From Burkholderiaceae bacterium (GTDB taxonomy: Bacteria > Pseudomonadota > Gammaproteobacteria > Burkholderiales > Burkholderiaceae_D): DNA of 64,000 bases. The notes under the pieces are model-generated. The model saw only the letters and a list, made by a program, of their open reading frames with translations, was not told the origin of the DNA and ran no database searches. Positions 1 to 9,054 of the stretch are shown piece by piece. The DNA lies in contig JAOAUN010000057.1 in the NCBI GenBank assembly GCA_030157545.1, forward strand, positions 61,202-125,201, in the 5' to 3' direction. How positions within the stretch are numbered: the stretch's first letter is position 1; each line of letters starts with the position of its first letter. A program made the position numbers and the translations under genes.

Positions 1-1
1 T

Positions 2-274
2 TTGCGCGCTCATACTGATCGCACCATCGTCTCCGAACAGCGCCTGCGCGAAATTCTCAATGAAGTACGCCATAACGGGTATGCCATCGTCGAAGAGGAG
101 CTGGAAATCGGCCTGTGCTCTATCGCCGTCCCGGTGCGCGGTGCTTCCGGTGCGACAGTGGCTGCATTGAATGTGGGAGCGCAATCGACGCGCGTGACAC
201 GATCGCAATTCGAACAAAATTTCCTGCCTACTTTGCTGAATGCCGCTTCGGAACTTTCTGTTTTACTGCCTTGA
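2..274 (+). CDS. IclR-family transcriptional regulator, C-terminal fragment (cut by window edge)
   Basis: Only the last 90 codons are present; the gene begins upstream of the window. The visible part resembles the end of the IclR effector-binding domain: a 'GYAIVEEELEIGLCSIAVPVR' type stretch followed by 'ALNVGAQSTRVT' and a C-terminal helix. This domain binds small aromatic or organic acids in regulators such as PcaR, PcaU and PobR of the IclR class. The reading frame is open from the first bases and ends at TGA 272-274. A nearby pobA and an AraC-type regulator suggest an aromatic-acid catabolic role, but the ligand cannot be told from this fragment. Confidence 0.85.
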   Translation: MRAHTDRTIVSEQRLREILNEVRHNGYAIVEEELEIGLCSIAVPVRGASGATVAALNVGAQSTRVTRSQFEQNFLPTLLNAASELSVLLP

Positions 275-347
275 TAGACAAGTCAAACATTGGAATACAG
301 CATGCGCTGCAATGACGGTTTTCGTTTAAGGAACGCTTTAAACTCAA

Positions 348-386
348 CCGTCATTCCGGCGCACGCCGGAATCCAGTGGCTTTCGT
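348..386. repeat. Dispersed palindromic repeat unit
   Basis: A single unit with inverted arms GTCATTCCGGC and GCCGGAATCCAG. Related units with the same core occur near 13.6-13.8, 17.3-17.5, 25.0, 28.4 and 30.8 kb of this window. The layout resembles the short ATTCC-N-GGAAT repeats known as dRS3 in Neisseria; this is a comparison of form, not a demonstrated homology. Confidence 0.75.
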
Positions 387-393
387 AATTTAC

Positions 394-690
394 CTAAGCT
401 CCCGCAAATCCCTGAATCCGCTCCAGTCGTTCCTCTCCCAAACTAACCGCACATAGACGAAACGCCTTCGGGGACAAACCGGTCTGCCGTTTGAAAAACC
501 GCGTGAATCAGGCAGTATCGGAAAACTCCCGTGCATTCGAGAACGCCTGTACTGTCATCGAGGTGTAGACCAGATTACGCCTGGCTTCCAGCGTAATACG
601 TTCATGTATCAGGTCCAGCGCCGAACGCTGTGCAAGTTGCCGGCATACGGCATTCAGGTGCGCACTGCTAATGCCGATTTTTTGCGCTTA
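394..690 (-). pseudogene. Truncated, stop-containing copy of the AraC-type (PobR-like) regulator C-terminus
   Basis: The reverse strand is closely similar to the DNA-binding end of the intact regulator at 3549-4457, with long identical runs in about 437-692 versus 3560-3817. Read in the frame of the intact gene, it has TAA at 688-690 (where the intact gene has a Tyr codon) and TGA at 508-510 (also a Tyr codon in the intact gene, within the AYFTRFFKRQ helix). It ends with TAG at 394-396 after a C-terminal tail different from that of the intact copy. Similarity stops abruptly at about 692, so the 5' two thirds of the gene are missing. It is a dead duplicate, and with the intact copy it brackets the orphan gene at 818-3217. 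Confidence 0.85.
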
Positions 691-817
691 GTCATGGGGC
701 ATCCTGAAGATCATGGAATAAACAGGATTTTCAACGACTAAGCTGTTACTGATTAAGACAATAAAAATAGTGTCGACATGTATTCGATTATGTAAAAAAT
801 GAATATGAGGTACTGCC

Positions 818-3217
818 ATGCCAGATATCCATTCAAAAAAGGCCACTTTTACCGATCTCAGCGTGCGCACTTTTCAACTTGGAGGCTACTCATCGCAGGA
901 GAAATTTGAACTGTTCGAGGCTGCAGCTAAGTCGATCAAGAAGCTCCTTGAAGATAACAGCCAAGACAAGAACATTACGTCTATTCCGGAATTGATGCGT
1001 ATGGTTTTTGACACGCAAAATCAAAACCCTGAGCTTGAAAATATCCGTGAAGCGCTGCGACCGAGCCACCAGTTTGGCCGCCACACAATGTCTGCCACCG
1101 GGAACAAACTCCTCGCTTGCTTGGCCATGGTCCAAAATGAGAGTTGTATAGGCCATGACGGTAAGCTCGACCTGAAATTAACCAAAAACATTATTCGTTC
1201 GTGGTTTGACAATCCAGGTGAAGTCGATTTTGATGAAAGTGCCCTGCGTAACATTCACAGCGAATTAGACAATCATTCCATCATTACGCTTGGGAAAAAT
1301 CGGCTTACCGAAAAAAAAGTGCACTTTACAGGCGTTATTCGAAACGCCATTAGCATTAACAGCCAGCAGGCTGGGCTCGGTACGCATAGCATTCAAATTG
1401 ATTTCGACAAAATACCTTCCAGCAAATCAATCAGCGCGAATTACAACGAAGTTGCACTCGGAGACATGAACGGTAACAGCATGCGTCTGCTGCATGAGCT
1501 GGTTCATACGGGGATCGTGCAGATTCAGTCAGGCATGGAGGCAAAATGGACAGAGCTGATGCATAGCATCGAGCAAAATCAAGTGCAGCCTGATTTCGGC
1601 GCAAATTTGGACAAGGTGATCAAAGTGACGAGCCCGGAAAAACGACTGGTGTTGTTGGGCGATCTGTTGTGTGACCGTGCGCACAATGACTGGTTCATGT
1701 TGTCTGTTATCGATTTTCTAGATCGACAAGGGCAGCAGCTAGACATTATCTTTTCTAACCATGACTGCGGCTTCCTTGAATATTATCTCCTCAACAAAGA
1801 CAAGTCGGATACGGAGGCCTATTCGTCCACAGGTTCGCAAAACAAGCGTATTAACAAGGACGCCACCACCAGCCTGCAAGCACTGGAAAGTTCGCTCAAC
1901 ACCGACCCTATGCTTAGACCACAATTTCTCGCAATGACGGAGACCTACAAAAAACACCTTTTGCTGCTATCTCCAAGCCTCGATCAGCAGGCTTTATATA
2001 GCCATGCGGTGGTCAACGAGGCTATGTTCGAAGACATGCTGAAACTTGCCGGGCAAAATTTGGATGACCGCGATACTTTATCGATAAACGAACAATGCAC
2101 GATAATCAATAAGTATGTCAGGGAAAAAACCTTCATAAATCTGAAGGAATTTCAGTCTGTGTGGTGCAAGGAAAATATGATTATCCAGCGCGACTCGAAT
2201 TCGGCGCAAAAAAAACAAGTGATGAACCCGTTCTATCAATGTATTTGGAATGTCGGACCAATTGAATCGAATTCAATATTTGCGGATCCGAATGATCGCT
2301 ATTGCAACATGGATGTTCCGGCAGGCATGCCTAAGTCGGTACATGGCCATACCTCAGCCGTAAAGGAAATCTACGAAACTCGTGAGAATATGATTAAGCT
2401 GCTCGATACCCGAGTAGCACAGTTGAGGTCGAACGCTCTGAAGGATCCCCTCGACTACATCCGCAATAGCTGGCGCTTTCTGCGGGATGCGGAACGCCTA
2501 AATACCGATGATGCCATCTCTGCAGATGCGCTTTATGTTCAGCTAGAAAATATACGGGCGTTCGCAGGTATAGTGCCTGGCATCAATAAGGCACTTGACG
2601 ATTTTGACGAGGCACTTGCCGAGCTACCAGGCGGCCTGAATGACTGGTTCCACGCATACAAAACCGAAGACTTGAACGATCCTGTGATGAAGATAAAGAT
2701 CGCGATCAAACTGGCAGCGGTCGACAAGACACCCGTTCACAAGCTGCTTGAAAAGCAACCTCCAGAATCACTGAAACTCGTCAGAACGATCTTTTTCGAC
2801 TTAAAGGAAGCAAAAACTACCGAGCTCGCCCAAAAGTTGGAAACCATTTTCAAATTGAGCATTCCGAATGCTGCCGACAATGACGTGCTTGCACAGCACT
2901 TTCCACGACACACTGGATTACTCAGAATCCTCGACAGGCTGGCAGAAAAGATCAGCAATCCAAACGAGCATGTCAAGACGCTGAAAAAGCCCGAGAGCAA
3001 TATGGGAGCTAGTGGCATGACCCGAACCACACCAGATGCGCTCGACCTCTATATGGCTGAACAAATGGAGCGCGTTTCGAAGGGCAAGAAAAATCACCCT
3101 ATTTCTAGTGTCCAAGTGCTGCAGATGGACAAAATGGACCATTACATTTCGCTGGATAACCCCTTCGGCGGGGAAAAGAGCCACCGTCGTGGCGAAGTGT
3201 CGGTCTTCGTTGCCTGA
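818..3217 (+). CDS. Large orphan protein with PPP-type (calcineurin-like) metallophosphatase motifs; possible WipA/WipB-like phosphatase
   Basis: The product is 799 residues, with no signal peptide or obvious membrane segment. The motifs of the phosphoprotein-phosphatase superfamily occur in order: LGDMNGN (Asp216, Asn218), LLGDLLCDRAHND (Asp282, Asp286, Arg287), FSNHD (Asn314, His315), YSHAV (His396) and VHGHT (His509, His511). Canonical PPP enzymes read GDxHG, GDxxDRG, GNH(D/E), H and GH, so nearly the whole dinuclear metal site is recognisable. The His of the first motif is Asn here. About 280 residues after the last motif are helical, charged and unrecognised. From memory, Legionella effectors WipA and WipB have a comparable large PPP layout, but I could not compare sequences. 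ATG 818 follows GAGG. Stretches of the gene are AT-rich compared with its neighbours, and it sits between a broken and an intact copy of one regulator, so acquisition by transfer is likely. Substrate unknown. Confidence 0.7.
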   Translation: MPDIHSKKATFTDLSVRTFQLGGYSSQEKFELFEAAAKSIKKLLEDNSQDKNITSIPELMRMVFDTQNQNPELENIREALRPSHQFGRHTMSATGNKLLACLAMVQNESCIGHDGKLDLKLTKNIIRSWFDNPGEVDFDESALRNIHSELDNHSIITLGKNRLTEKKVHFTGVIRNAISINSQQAGLGTHSIQIDFDKIPSSKSISANYNEVALGDMNGNSMRLLHELVHTGIVQIQSGMEAKWTELMHSIEQNQVQPDFGANLDKVIKVTSPEKRLVLLGDLLCDRAHNDWFMLSVIDFLDRQGQQLDIIFSNHDCGFLEYYLLNKDKSDTEAYSSTGSQNKRINKDATTSLQALESSLNTDPMLRPQFLAMTETYKKHLLLLSPSLDQQALYSHAVVNEAMFEDMLKLAGQNLDDRDTLSINEQCTIINKYVREKTFINLKEFQSVWCKENMIIQRDSNSAQKKQVMNPFYQCIWNVGPIESNSIFADPNDRYCNMDVPAGMPKSVHGHTSAVKEIYETRENMIKLLDTRVAQLRSNALKDPLDYIRNSWRFLRDAERLNTDDAISADALYVQLENIRAFAGIVPGINKALDDFDEALAELPGGLNDWFHAYKTEDLNDPVMKIKIAIKLAAVDKTPVHKLLEKQPPESLKLVRTIFFDLKEAKTTELAQKLETIFKLSIPNAADNDVLAQHFPRHTGLLRILDRLAEKISNPNEHVKTLKKPESNMGASGMTRTTPDALDLYMAEQMERVSKGKKNHPISSVQVLQMDKMDHYISLDNPFGGEKSHRRGEVSVFVA

Positions 3218-3548
3218 CCTGAATTTTGGCAAACGGCGACTTTTAACTCTAAAAGTTCAGCCTTGATCTAGCAGAAAAGACTAGCCAAAACATTCAATTA
3301 TCTAGATTGGCAATAAGTCTGATCTTTAATTAAACAGCAAATAAGCGCCTAGAAGTATCGCCATGGGCAAGTAGCGGCTAAGTAGTATCAAACACAAGAA
3401 GAGCAGTCGAAACTGGCCGCCAAAGTTGGTATTGTTACTTACACCTAAAAAATGACGTGCTTTTCCCGCTGTATGTTTTACGTTCTAAGCAGCCATAGTA
3501 TTGACGAGGCCGATGCTCACTCCAAAGCAAGTCGTAATTTCTAAGCTT
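3218..3548. other. Intergenic stretch after the orphan gene
   Basis: This AT-rich stretch of 331 bases has no credible gene. A small perfect hairpin (ACTTTTA, four-base loop, TAAAAGT; 3239-3256) lies 22 bases past the stop of the orphan gene and could be a weak terminator, though it has no clear T-run. The right-hand boundary of the duplicated regulator sequence lies near 3559. Nothing else was recognised. Confidence 0.6.
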
Positions 3549-4457
3549 TTACCTGTCGCCCCCAAAACTAAGAGCACATAAACGAAACGCCTTTGGAGAC
3601 AAGCCGGTCTGCCGTTTGAAAAACCGCGTGAAATACGCAGGATCGGAAAACCCCAGCGCATTCGAGATCGCCTGTACTGTCATCGAGGTGTAGACCAGAT
3701 TACGCCTGGCCTCCAGCGTTATACGTTCATGGATCAAATCTAGCGCCGAACGCTGTGCAAGTTGCCGACATACGGCATTCAGGTGCGCACTGCTAATGCC
3801 GATTTTTTGCGCATAGTATTGCAGCGGATGCTGACTAGTGAAATCGGCCTCGATCAGCTCGCCGAATTGCACCAGATGCTGACGTGCGCGAACTGGCTCA
3901 TCCGCATTTCCAGCCAAATTGCCCGCACTATGTCTCAGCACACAGACCAGTAAGGCAGTTAGCAAAGACTCTACCAGCACCCGTCGATGCGCCGCATTGC
4001 CGTGATATTCCTGCGCAACTGCTGCCAGTAGCGAGATGATCAAATGCTTCTCGCTACTGGCAGCGAGTTCAAGAATCCTTGGACCAGAAAAGCTTGTCAG
4101 CAGGTGGCTTATGCCGCCGCCCAAACGTTCAAACAAGGGATAGGCCAGCGTTATCACCTGCCCTTTTGCAGCGGGCGAAAACTGGAAGCCATGCACGCAA
4201 TGCTGCGGCAACAGCAACATCTGGCCAGCGTCGAGCTGACCGCGCCGGTCATCAAGCTGCAACAGCGCCGAACCATCTTCCAGCCACAATACCTGGAATA
4301 ACCCGTGATGCCGGTGCGGCTTGATCTCCCAATTGTGCAAGCGGCTGCGAGACGCAATCGACTCGCAATGCACCTGGTCCGGCGTCAGCCATTGCTGGTC
4401 TTCTCCGTATAACTGGTAAACCGGCACTGCGGTCTTGGTTGCCAGTTTGTTCGCCAT
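3549..4457 (-). CDS. pobR: AraC-family transcriptional activator, PobR-type
   Basis: The product is 302 residues. The N-terminal half is a cupin-like ligand-binding domain ('HRHHGLFQVLWLEDGSALLQL'-type metal/ligand fold). The C-terminal 100 residues form the double helix-turn-helix of AraC proteins, ending in ALGFSDPAYFTRFFKRQ and GLSPKAFR. It is divergent from pobA, the standard arrangement for an AraC-type PobR that activates pobA in response to 4-hydroxybenzoate. I chose ATG 4457 because GGGAGG (complement of 4462-4467) precedes it at good spacing; a GTG at 4475 would add six residues. Its 3' part is duplicated in damaged form at 394-690. The ligand is inferred from context. Confidence 0.88.
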   Translation of the reverse strand: MANKLATKTAVPVYQLYGEDQQWLTPDQVHCESIASRSRLHNWEIKPHRHHGLFQVLWLEDGSALLQLDDRRGQLDAGQMLLLPQHCVHGFQFSPAAKGQVITLAYPLFERLGGGISHLLTSFSGPRILELAASSEKHLIISLLAAVAQEYHGNAAHRRVLVESLLTALLVCVLRHSAGNLAGNADEPVRARQHLVQFGELIEADFTSQHPLQYYAQKIGISSAHLNAVCRQLAQRSALDLIHERITLEARRNLVYTSMTVQAISNALGFSDPAYFTRFFKRQTGLSPKAFRLCALSFGGDR

Positions 4458-4567
4458 AAAGCCTCCCGGATTCACAGAAAATCCTCGGAATGTACAAGTT
4501 TTTATTTTTAAAGTCTATTCCCAACAAGTAATTTGTGGCCGATGATCGTGCTTTATTTCAAGAATCG

Positions 4568-4712
4568 CTAGTAAAGCGCTGATTTAATAAAACCCAAAGC
4601 GTTTGTGGCGGAGGAAAGGGGTCCAAGCCCTTGATTTTCTTAGCCCCGCGTCGCACAGCTTCGCTGGCTCGCCACAAAAAATGGATTTAATCAGCATCTC
4701 CCTAGTAAAGCG
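4568..4712. repeat. MITE-like nested inverted repeat between pobR and pobA
   Basis: An 11-base direct repeat CTAGTAAAGCG occurs at 4568-4578 and 4702-4712. Inside lies an 11-base inverted repeat, GCTGATTTAAT (4578-4588) and ATTTAATCAGC (4685-4695). Further in is a perfect 9-base inverted repeat, TTTGTGGCG (4602-4610) and CGCCACAAA (4670-4678). Together they can fold into a long imperfect hairpin of about 118 bases with no coding potential. It may be a miniature inverted-repeat element inserted in the promoter region, or paired operator sites for PobR; the direct repeats fit either reading. Confidence 0.6.
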
Positions 4713-4720
4713 AACCATAG

Positions 4721-5911
<1,191 letters not shown>

Positions 5912-5922
5912 ATCAGCATGGA

Positions 5923-5953
5923 AAATGAAGCGGGCCCGCCTGCTTCATTTTTT
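5923..5953 (+). terminator. Rho-independent terminator of pobA
   Basis: AATGAAGC and GCTTCATT form a perfect stem around a GC-rich loop, followed by a run of T residues, 12 bases past the pobA stop codon. Confidence 0.88.
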
Positions 5954-6083
5954 CAATGACCCTTTCATAAAGCCAAATGATAATCAAATCAACAACCAAA
6001 TATCTCAGATATCAGTAAGGCTGATTGGCAGCGACAAGCCAAATCGGGTAAATTCAGGCCTGAGATTCTAATTGGCTGCCTTC

Positions 6084-6842
6084 ATGAGCGAACCTGCCCT
6101 GTCTATACCGGTCACATCAATCAACATCACCAGCCTGCGCGCCAGCTGTTCAGCATGCAGCATGCATCAGCTTTGCTTGCCTATGGGATTGGGCGAGTCG
6201 GATATGCACAGGCTGGATCAGATCATCGGCCGGCGTCGCAAGGTGCCCAAAGATAGCTTGCTGTACCGTATGGATGACCCTTTCACCAACCTGTACGCGA
6301 TACGTCTCGGTCACTTCAAGACATTTCAAGTCAGCGCCGGTGGCGAACAACAAATCACAGGTTTTCAGATGGCCGGCGAATTGCTGGGTATGGATGCGAT
6401 CAGCACCGACCGCCATCATTGCGATGCCGTTGCGCTCGAAGACAGTGAAGTCTGCGAAATCCCGTTTCCACGACTGGAAGAATTATTTGGCACCATCCCG
6501 ACCCTGCTGCATCACTTCCACCGGATGATGAGCCAGGAGATCACACGCGAACAAAGCGTGATGCTGTTGTTGGGGAATATGCGTGCCGAGCAGCGTTTCG
6601 CCGCATTCCTGGTGAACCTGTCGTCGCGCTACGCGGCACGTGGCTATGCGCCGCACGTTTTTCAGCTACGCATGTCGCGCGAAGAAATCGGCAATTACCT
6701 GGGCCTGACCATTGAGAGCATCAGCCGACTGCTTTCACGCTTTAAAAAACAAGGCTTGCTGCGAGTCGCCAATCGTGAAATCGAAATGCTCGATCCGGTT
6801 CGACTCAAAGCAATTGCAGCCGGCACTGAATCCTGCAATTAA
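6084..6842 (+). CDS. fnr: FNR-type oxygen-sensing transcriptional regulator (Crp/Fnr family)
   Basis: The product is 252 residues counted from ATG 6084; TTG 6072 would add four. Cysteines at 22, 25, 31 (C-x2-C-x5-C) and 113 match the four ligands of the oxygen-labile [4Fe-4S] cluster of Fnr/Anr proteins. A cyclic-nucleotide-type beta barrel follows, then the dimerisation helix and a winged helix-turn-helix, EEIGNYLGLTIESISRLLSR. Its ESISR recognition helix carries the E-x2-S-R contacts for the TTGAT half-site. The gene ends tail to tail with the cco cluster and shares the stop-codon bases of the small membrane gene. FNR-type boxes upstream of ccoN, hemN and stress genes nearby point to local targets. 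A 13-base palindrome lies upstream (6000-6012) but is not an FNR site. Confidence 0.93.
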   Translation: MSEPALSIPVTSINITSLRASCSACSMHQLCLPMGLGESDMHRLDQIIGRRRKVPKDSLLYRMDDPFTNLYAIRLGHFKTFQVSAGGEQQITGFQMAGELLGMDAISTDRHHCDAVALEDSEVCEIPFPRLEELFGTIPTLLHHFHRMMSQEITREQSVMLLLGNMRAEQRFAAFLVNLSSRYAARGYAPHVFQLRMSREEIGNYLGLTIESISRLLSRFKKQGLLRVANREIEMLDPVRLKAIAAGTESCN

Positions 6843-7078
6843 AACGGCGGCTGATTTGGGGCTTCGGTGCGGATCAGATAAATACTGATCATGCTGGCGA
6901 TGGCGCAGAAGCACCAGAAGAAAAAGAAACCCATGGTATAGGCTGCTATCGGTGGCATGTCAACATGCCCGCCCACCAGCATCAGGTCTGCAGGGTCAAA
7001 CAGCGAGAAGAAAAAACCTTCTGCCAGTATCGCCACTAAAAAAGATGGCCACAAAATCAACAGCGCCAGTCTGAACAT
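6839..7078 (-). CDS. Small membrane protein at the end of the cco cluster
   Basis: A 79-residue protein with two evident membrane helices: residues 2-25 (ALLILWPSFLVAILAEGFFF) and about 46-69 (GFFFFWCFCAIASMISIYLI). The intervening DPADLMLVGGHVDMPPIAA loop would be outside the bilayer. It starts one base below the ccoH stop, in line with the cbb3 cluster, and its stop overlaps the stop of fnr on the other strand. I do not recognise a named family. Position and size suggest an assembly or accessory factor for cytochrome cbb3 oxidase, which is inference only. Confidence 0.75.
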   Translation of the reverse strand: MFRLALLILWPSFLVAILAEGFFFSLFDPADLMLVGGHVDMPPIAAYTMGFFFFWCFCAIASMISIYLIRTEAPNQPPF

Positions 7079-7624
7079 TTATCCCCCTCCTTTTTTCGCA
7101 CCCTGCACCGGACTGTCGTCGGCGCGAATGTCTATTGTTTTTTGTTCAGGCCAGTGCCAGCCCCCATGCAATCGCCATTGCCGATCCGCGTCCTCCAGTT
7201 GCACCTGCCAGTACGCACGCTCAAGCAAAGGCAGTGGCAGGCTGAACGCACCGGCGGCATCCGGCACCAGCGCGTGCTTCATATCTTTTTGCGGCATCGT
7301 CGGATGGATTAGTGTGAGGATCAATGCAGGCGCTGCCTGCTTGCCCGTCAATTTGCCGATCAACTTACCAGACGCAGCATCATAGCGCAGAGCCAGCTGC
7401 CACTCCAGACCGGCAGCGACACGATCCCGACTCAGATCCTGATTGATCGCCTTGCCCTGCTTGTAGTAATCATCGACTACCAGCGCATCGGCCCCGGAAA
7501 ATGAAATCCACATTGTGATGAAGCCGGCCACAACGACAGCAAATGGACCAGCCATTAACAGCCATGGCCAGCGATGGCGATACCAGGGAAGAGATTGAGT
7601 AGGAATCTGATTGACGACTTGCAT
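7079..7624 (-). CDS. ccoH: Cytochrome cbb3 oxidase assembly protein CcoH/FixH
   Basis: The product is 181 residues with one N-terminal membrane anchor (WLLMAGPFAVVVAGFITMWISF) and a periplasmic domain. It has the FixH pattern, including the 'DALVVDDYYKQGKAINQDL' stretch typical of the family. FixH/CcoH proteins act in assembly and stability of cbb3 oxidase together with the copper ATPase CcoI. It lies directly downstream of ccoG in the same orientation, 21 bases away, and is followed without a gap by the 79-residue membrane protein. Confidence 0.92.
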   Translation of the reverse strand: MQVVNQIPTQSLPWYRHRWPWLLMAGPFAVVVAGFITMWISFSGADALVVDDYYKQGKAINQDLSRDRVAAGLEWQLALRYDAASGKLIGKLTGKQAAPALILTLIHPTMPQKDMKHALVPDAAGAFSLPLPLLERAYWQVQLEDADRQWRLHGGWHWPEQKTIDIRADDSPVQGAKKGGG

Positions 7625-7645
7625 GTTCTTCTCCGCTCTTCTTCT

Positions 7646-9046
7646 TTATCTCGGCACAAAGAAAACCGCTTTTTCTTTGATTTGCAAATTTTCCTGATCA
7701 ACGGACTGCAATCTGAACCAGATCTTGTTGGAGCCCTTGTTGCCCTTGCCTTCGGCAATGCGAACTCGCACCGGCACCGCCAGCGATTGCGTCGAACCCA
7801 GTTCGACTTCGTCTTTTGTTTCCAGATGAATGCTGTCAATCCCACCAACCTGAATACGATAACGATGAGGCGCTTCATCCGTATTCATGATCTGCAGCCG
7901 GTAGACATTTTCTATCATACCGTTTTCGACTTCGCGGCCCATCGCGCCACGGTCACGAATCACATCCATCTTCAAAGGGGTGCGCGCAAACAGGGTGCCG
8001 AAAAAAACAGACACAATGAGCATCAAGACCGCGCTATAGATTAGCACTCGTGGCCGCATCGTATGACGCAAGATTTGCTTGCTTGACCAACGATTTTTCA
8101 TCGCATGATCTGTCGAGTAACGTATCAACCCGCGTGGCTCGCCTATCTTGTCCATGACGTTGTCACAAGCGTCAATACAAGCTGCGCAACCTATGCATTC
8201 ATACTGAAGTCCATTGCGGATATCGATACCGGTCGGACAAACCTGCACGCATAGGGAGCAATCAATGCAAGAGCCCAATGTCTTCGCGCCGGCTTCATCA
8301 TTTTTATTCCGCGCGCCCCTGGGCTCACCGCGTTCGGTGTCATAGGTGACGATCAAACTGTCCTTGTCAAACATCGCACTCTGAAAGCGCGCATACGGAC
8401 ACATGTATTTGCAAACCTGCTCGCGCATCCAGCCGGCATTGCCGTAGGTGGCGAACGCATAGAACAGCACCCAGAACCATTCCCACGCACCGAGTGTCAG
8501 CGCCATCACTTCGGCCGACAGAATATGGATGGGCGTGAAATAGCCAACGAAGGTAAAACCCGTCCACAAGGCGATGCCGCCCCAGACCATATGCTTGGCA
8601 GTTTTGCGCGCCAACTTGGAAATGGAGGCCGGCTGACGATCCAGACGCATACGCTGGCTGCGCGTGCCTTCGATTTTACGTTCGACCCACATGAAGATTT
8701 CGGTATAGACCGTTTGCGGACAAGCGAAGCCGCACCAGACGCGCCCGAAAATGGCGGTAAAGAGGAACAGTGAATAGGCAGAAATGATCAGCAAGGCGGC
8801 AAGATAAATAAAATCTTGCGGCCACAGCACGATGCCGAAAATATAAAACTTGCGCGCTGCCAGATCGAACAACACTGCCTGCCTGCCATTCCAGTTCAGC
8901 CATGGCAGACCATAGAACACCAGTTGCGTCAGCCATACAAACAGCCAGCGCACATTGGCGAAGCGGCCCTGTACTTCGCGCGGGTAAATCTCTTCCCGCG
9001 CTGCATACATCTTGATAACTGAAACCTGCGGTGCAGCGTTGTCCAT
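7646..9046 (-). CDS. ccoG: Cytochrome c oxidase accessory protein CcoG (RdxA/FixG), membrane polyferredoxin
   Basis: The product is 466 residues. The N-terminal part has several membrane helices including the FACPQTVYTEIFMWVERKIEG segment of FixG proteins. A ferredoxin region carries two clusters, CIDCSLCVQVCPTGID and CIGCAACIDACDNVM, each with four cysteines for [4Fe-4S] binding. The C-terminus is an immunoglobulin-like periplasmic domain. CcoG is reported to act as a cupric reductase in cbb3 oxidase biogenesis. It follows ccoP after eight bases. Confidence 0.96.
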   Translation of the reverse strand: MDNAAPQVSVIKMYAAREEIYPREVQGRFANVRWLFVWLTQLVFYGLPWLNWNGRQAVLFDLAARKFYIFGIVLWPQDFIYLAALLIISAYSLFLFTAIFGRVWCGFACPQTVYTEIFMWVERKIEGTRSQRMRLDRQPASISKLARKTAKHMVWGGIALWTGFTFVGYFTPIHILSAEVMALTLGAWEWFWVLFYAFATYGNAGWMREQVCKYMCPYARFQSAMFDKDSLIVTYDTERGEPRGARNKNDEAGAKTLGSCIDCSLCVQVCPTGIDIRNGLQYECIGCAACIDACDNVMDKIGEPRGLIRYSTDHAMKNRWSSKQILRHTMRPRVLIYSAVLMLIVSVFFGTLFARTPLKMDVIRDRGAMGREVENGMIENVYRLQIMNTDEAPHRYRIQVGGIDSIHLETKDEVELGSTQSLAVPVRVRIAEGKGNKGSNKIWFRLQSVDQENLQIKEKAVFFVPR

Positions 9047-9054
9047 CCAGTTTC

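Larger units (their letters stand above)
275..817. other. Long non-coding stretch holding a repeat and a regulator remnant
   Basis: This interval has no intact gene. It contains one copy of the dispersed palindromic repeat (348-386) and a broken AraC-regulator copy (394-690). From about 693 to 817 the DNA is AT-rich and unlike the regulator; it leads into the large orphan gene at 818. A GAGG ribosome-binding motif stands just upstream of ATG 818. Confidence 0.7.

Noticed and set aside
115..315. Overlapping 66-codon frame inside the IclR fragment
   Set aside because: It runs out of frame through a recognisable IclR C-terminal domain and has no support of its own.
348..386. Palindromic repeats considered as a CRISPR array
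   Set aside because: Units are scattered singly or in pairs across 30 kb without regular spacers, and no cas genes are present.
6000..6012. Palindrome ATATCTCAGATAT upstream of fnr as an autoregulatory FNR site
   Set aside because: It lacks the TTGAT/ATCAA half-sites; no good FNR match was found in the fnr promoter region.
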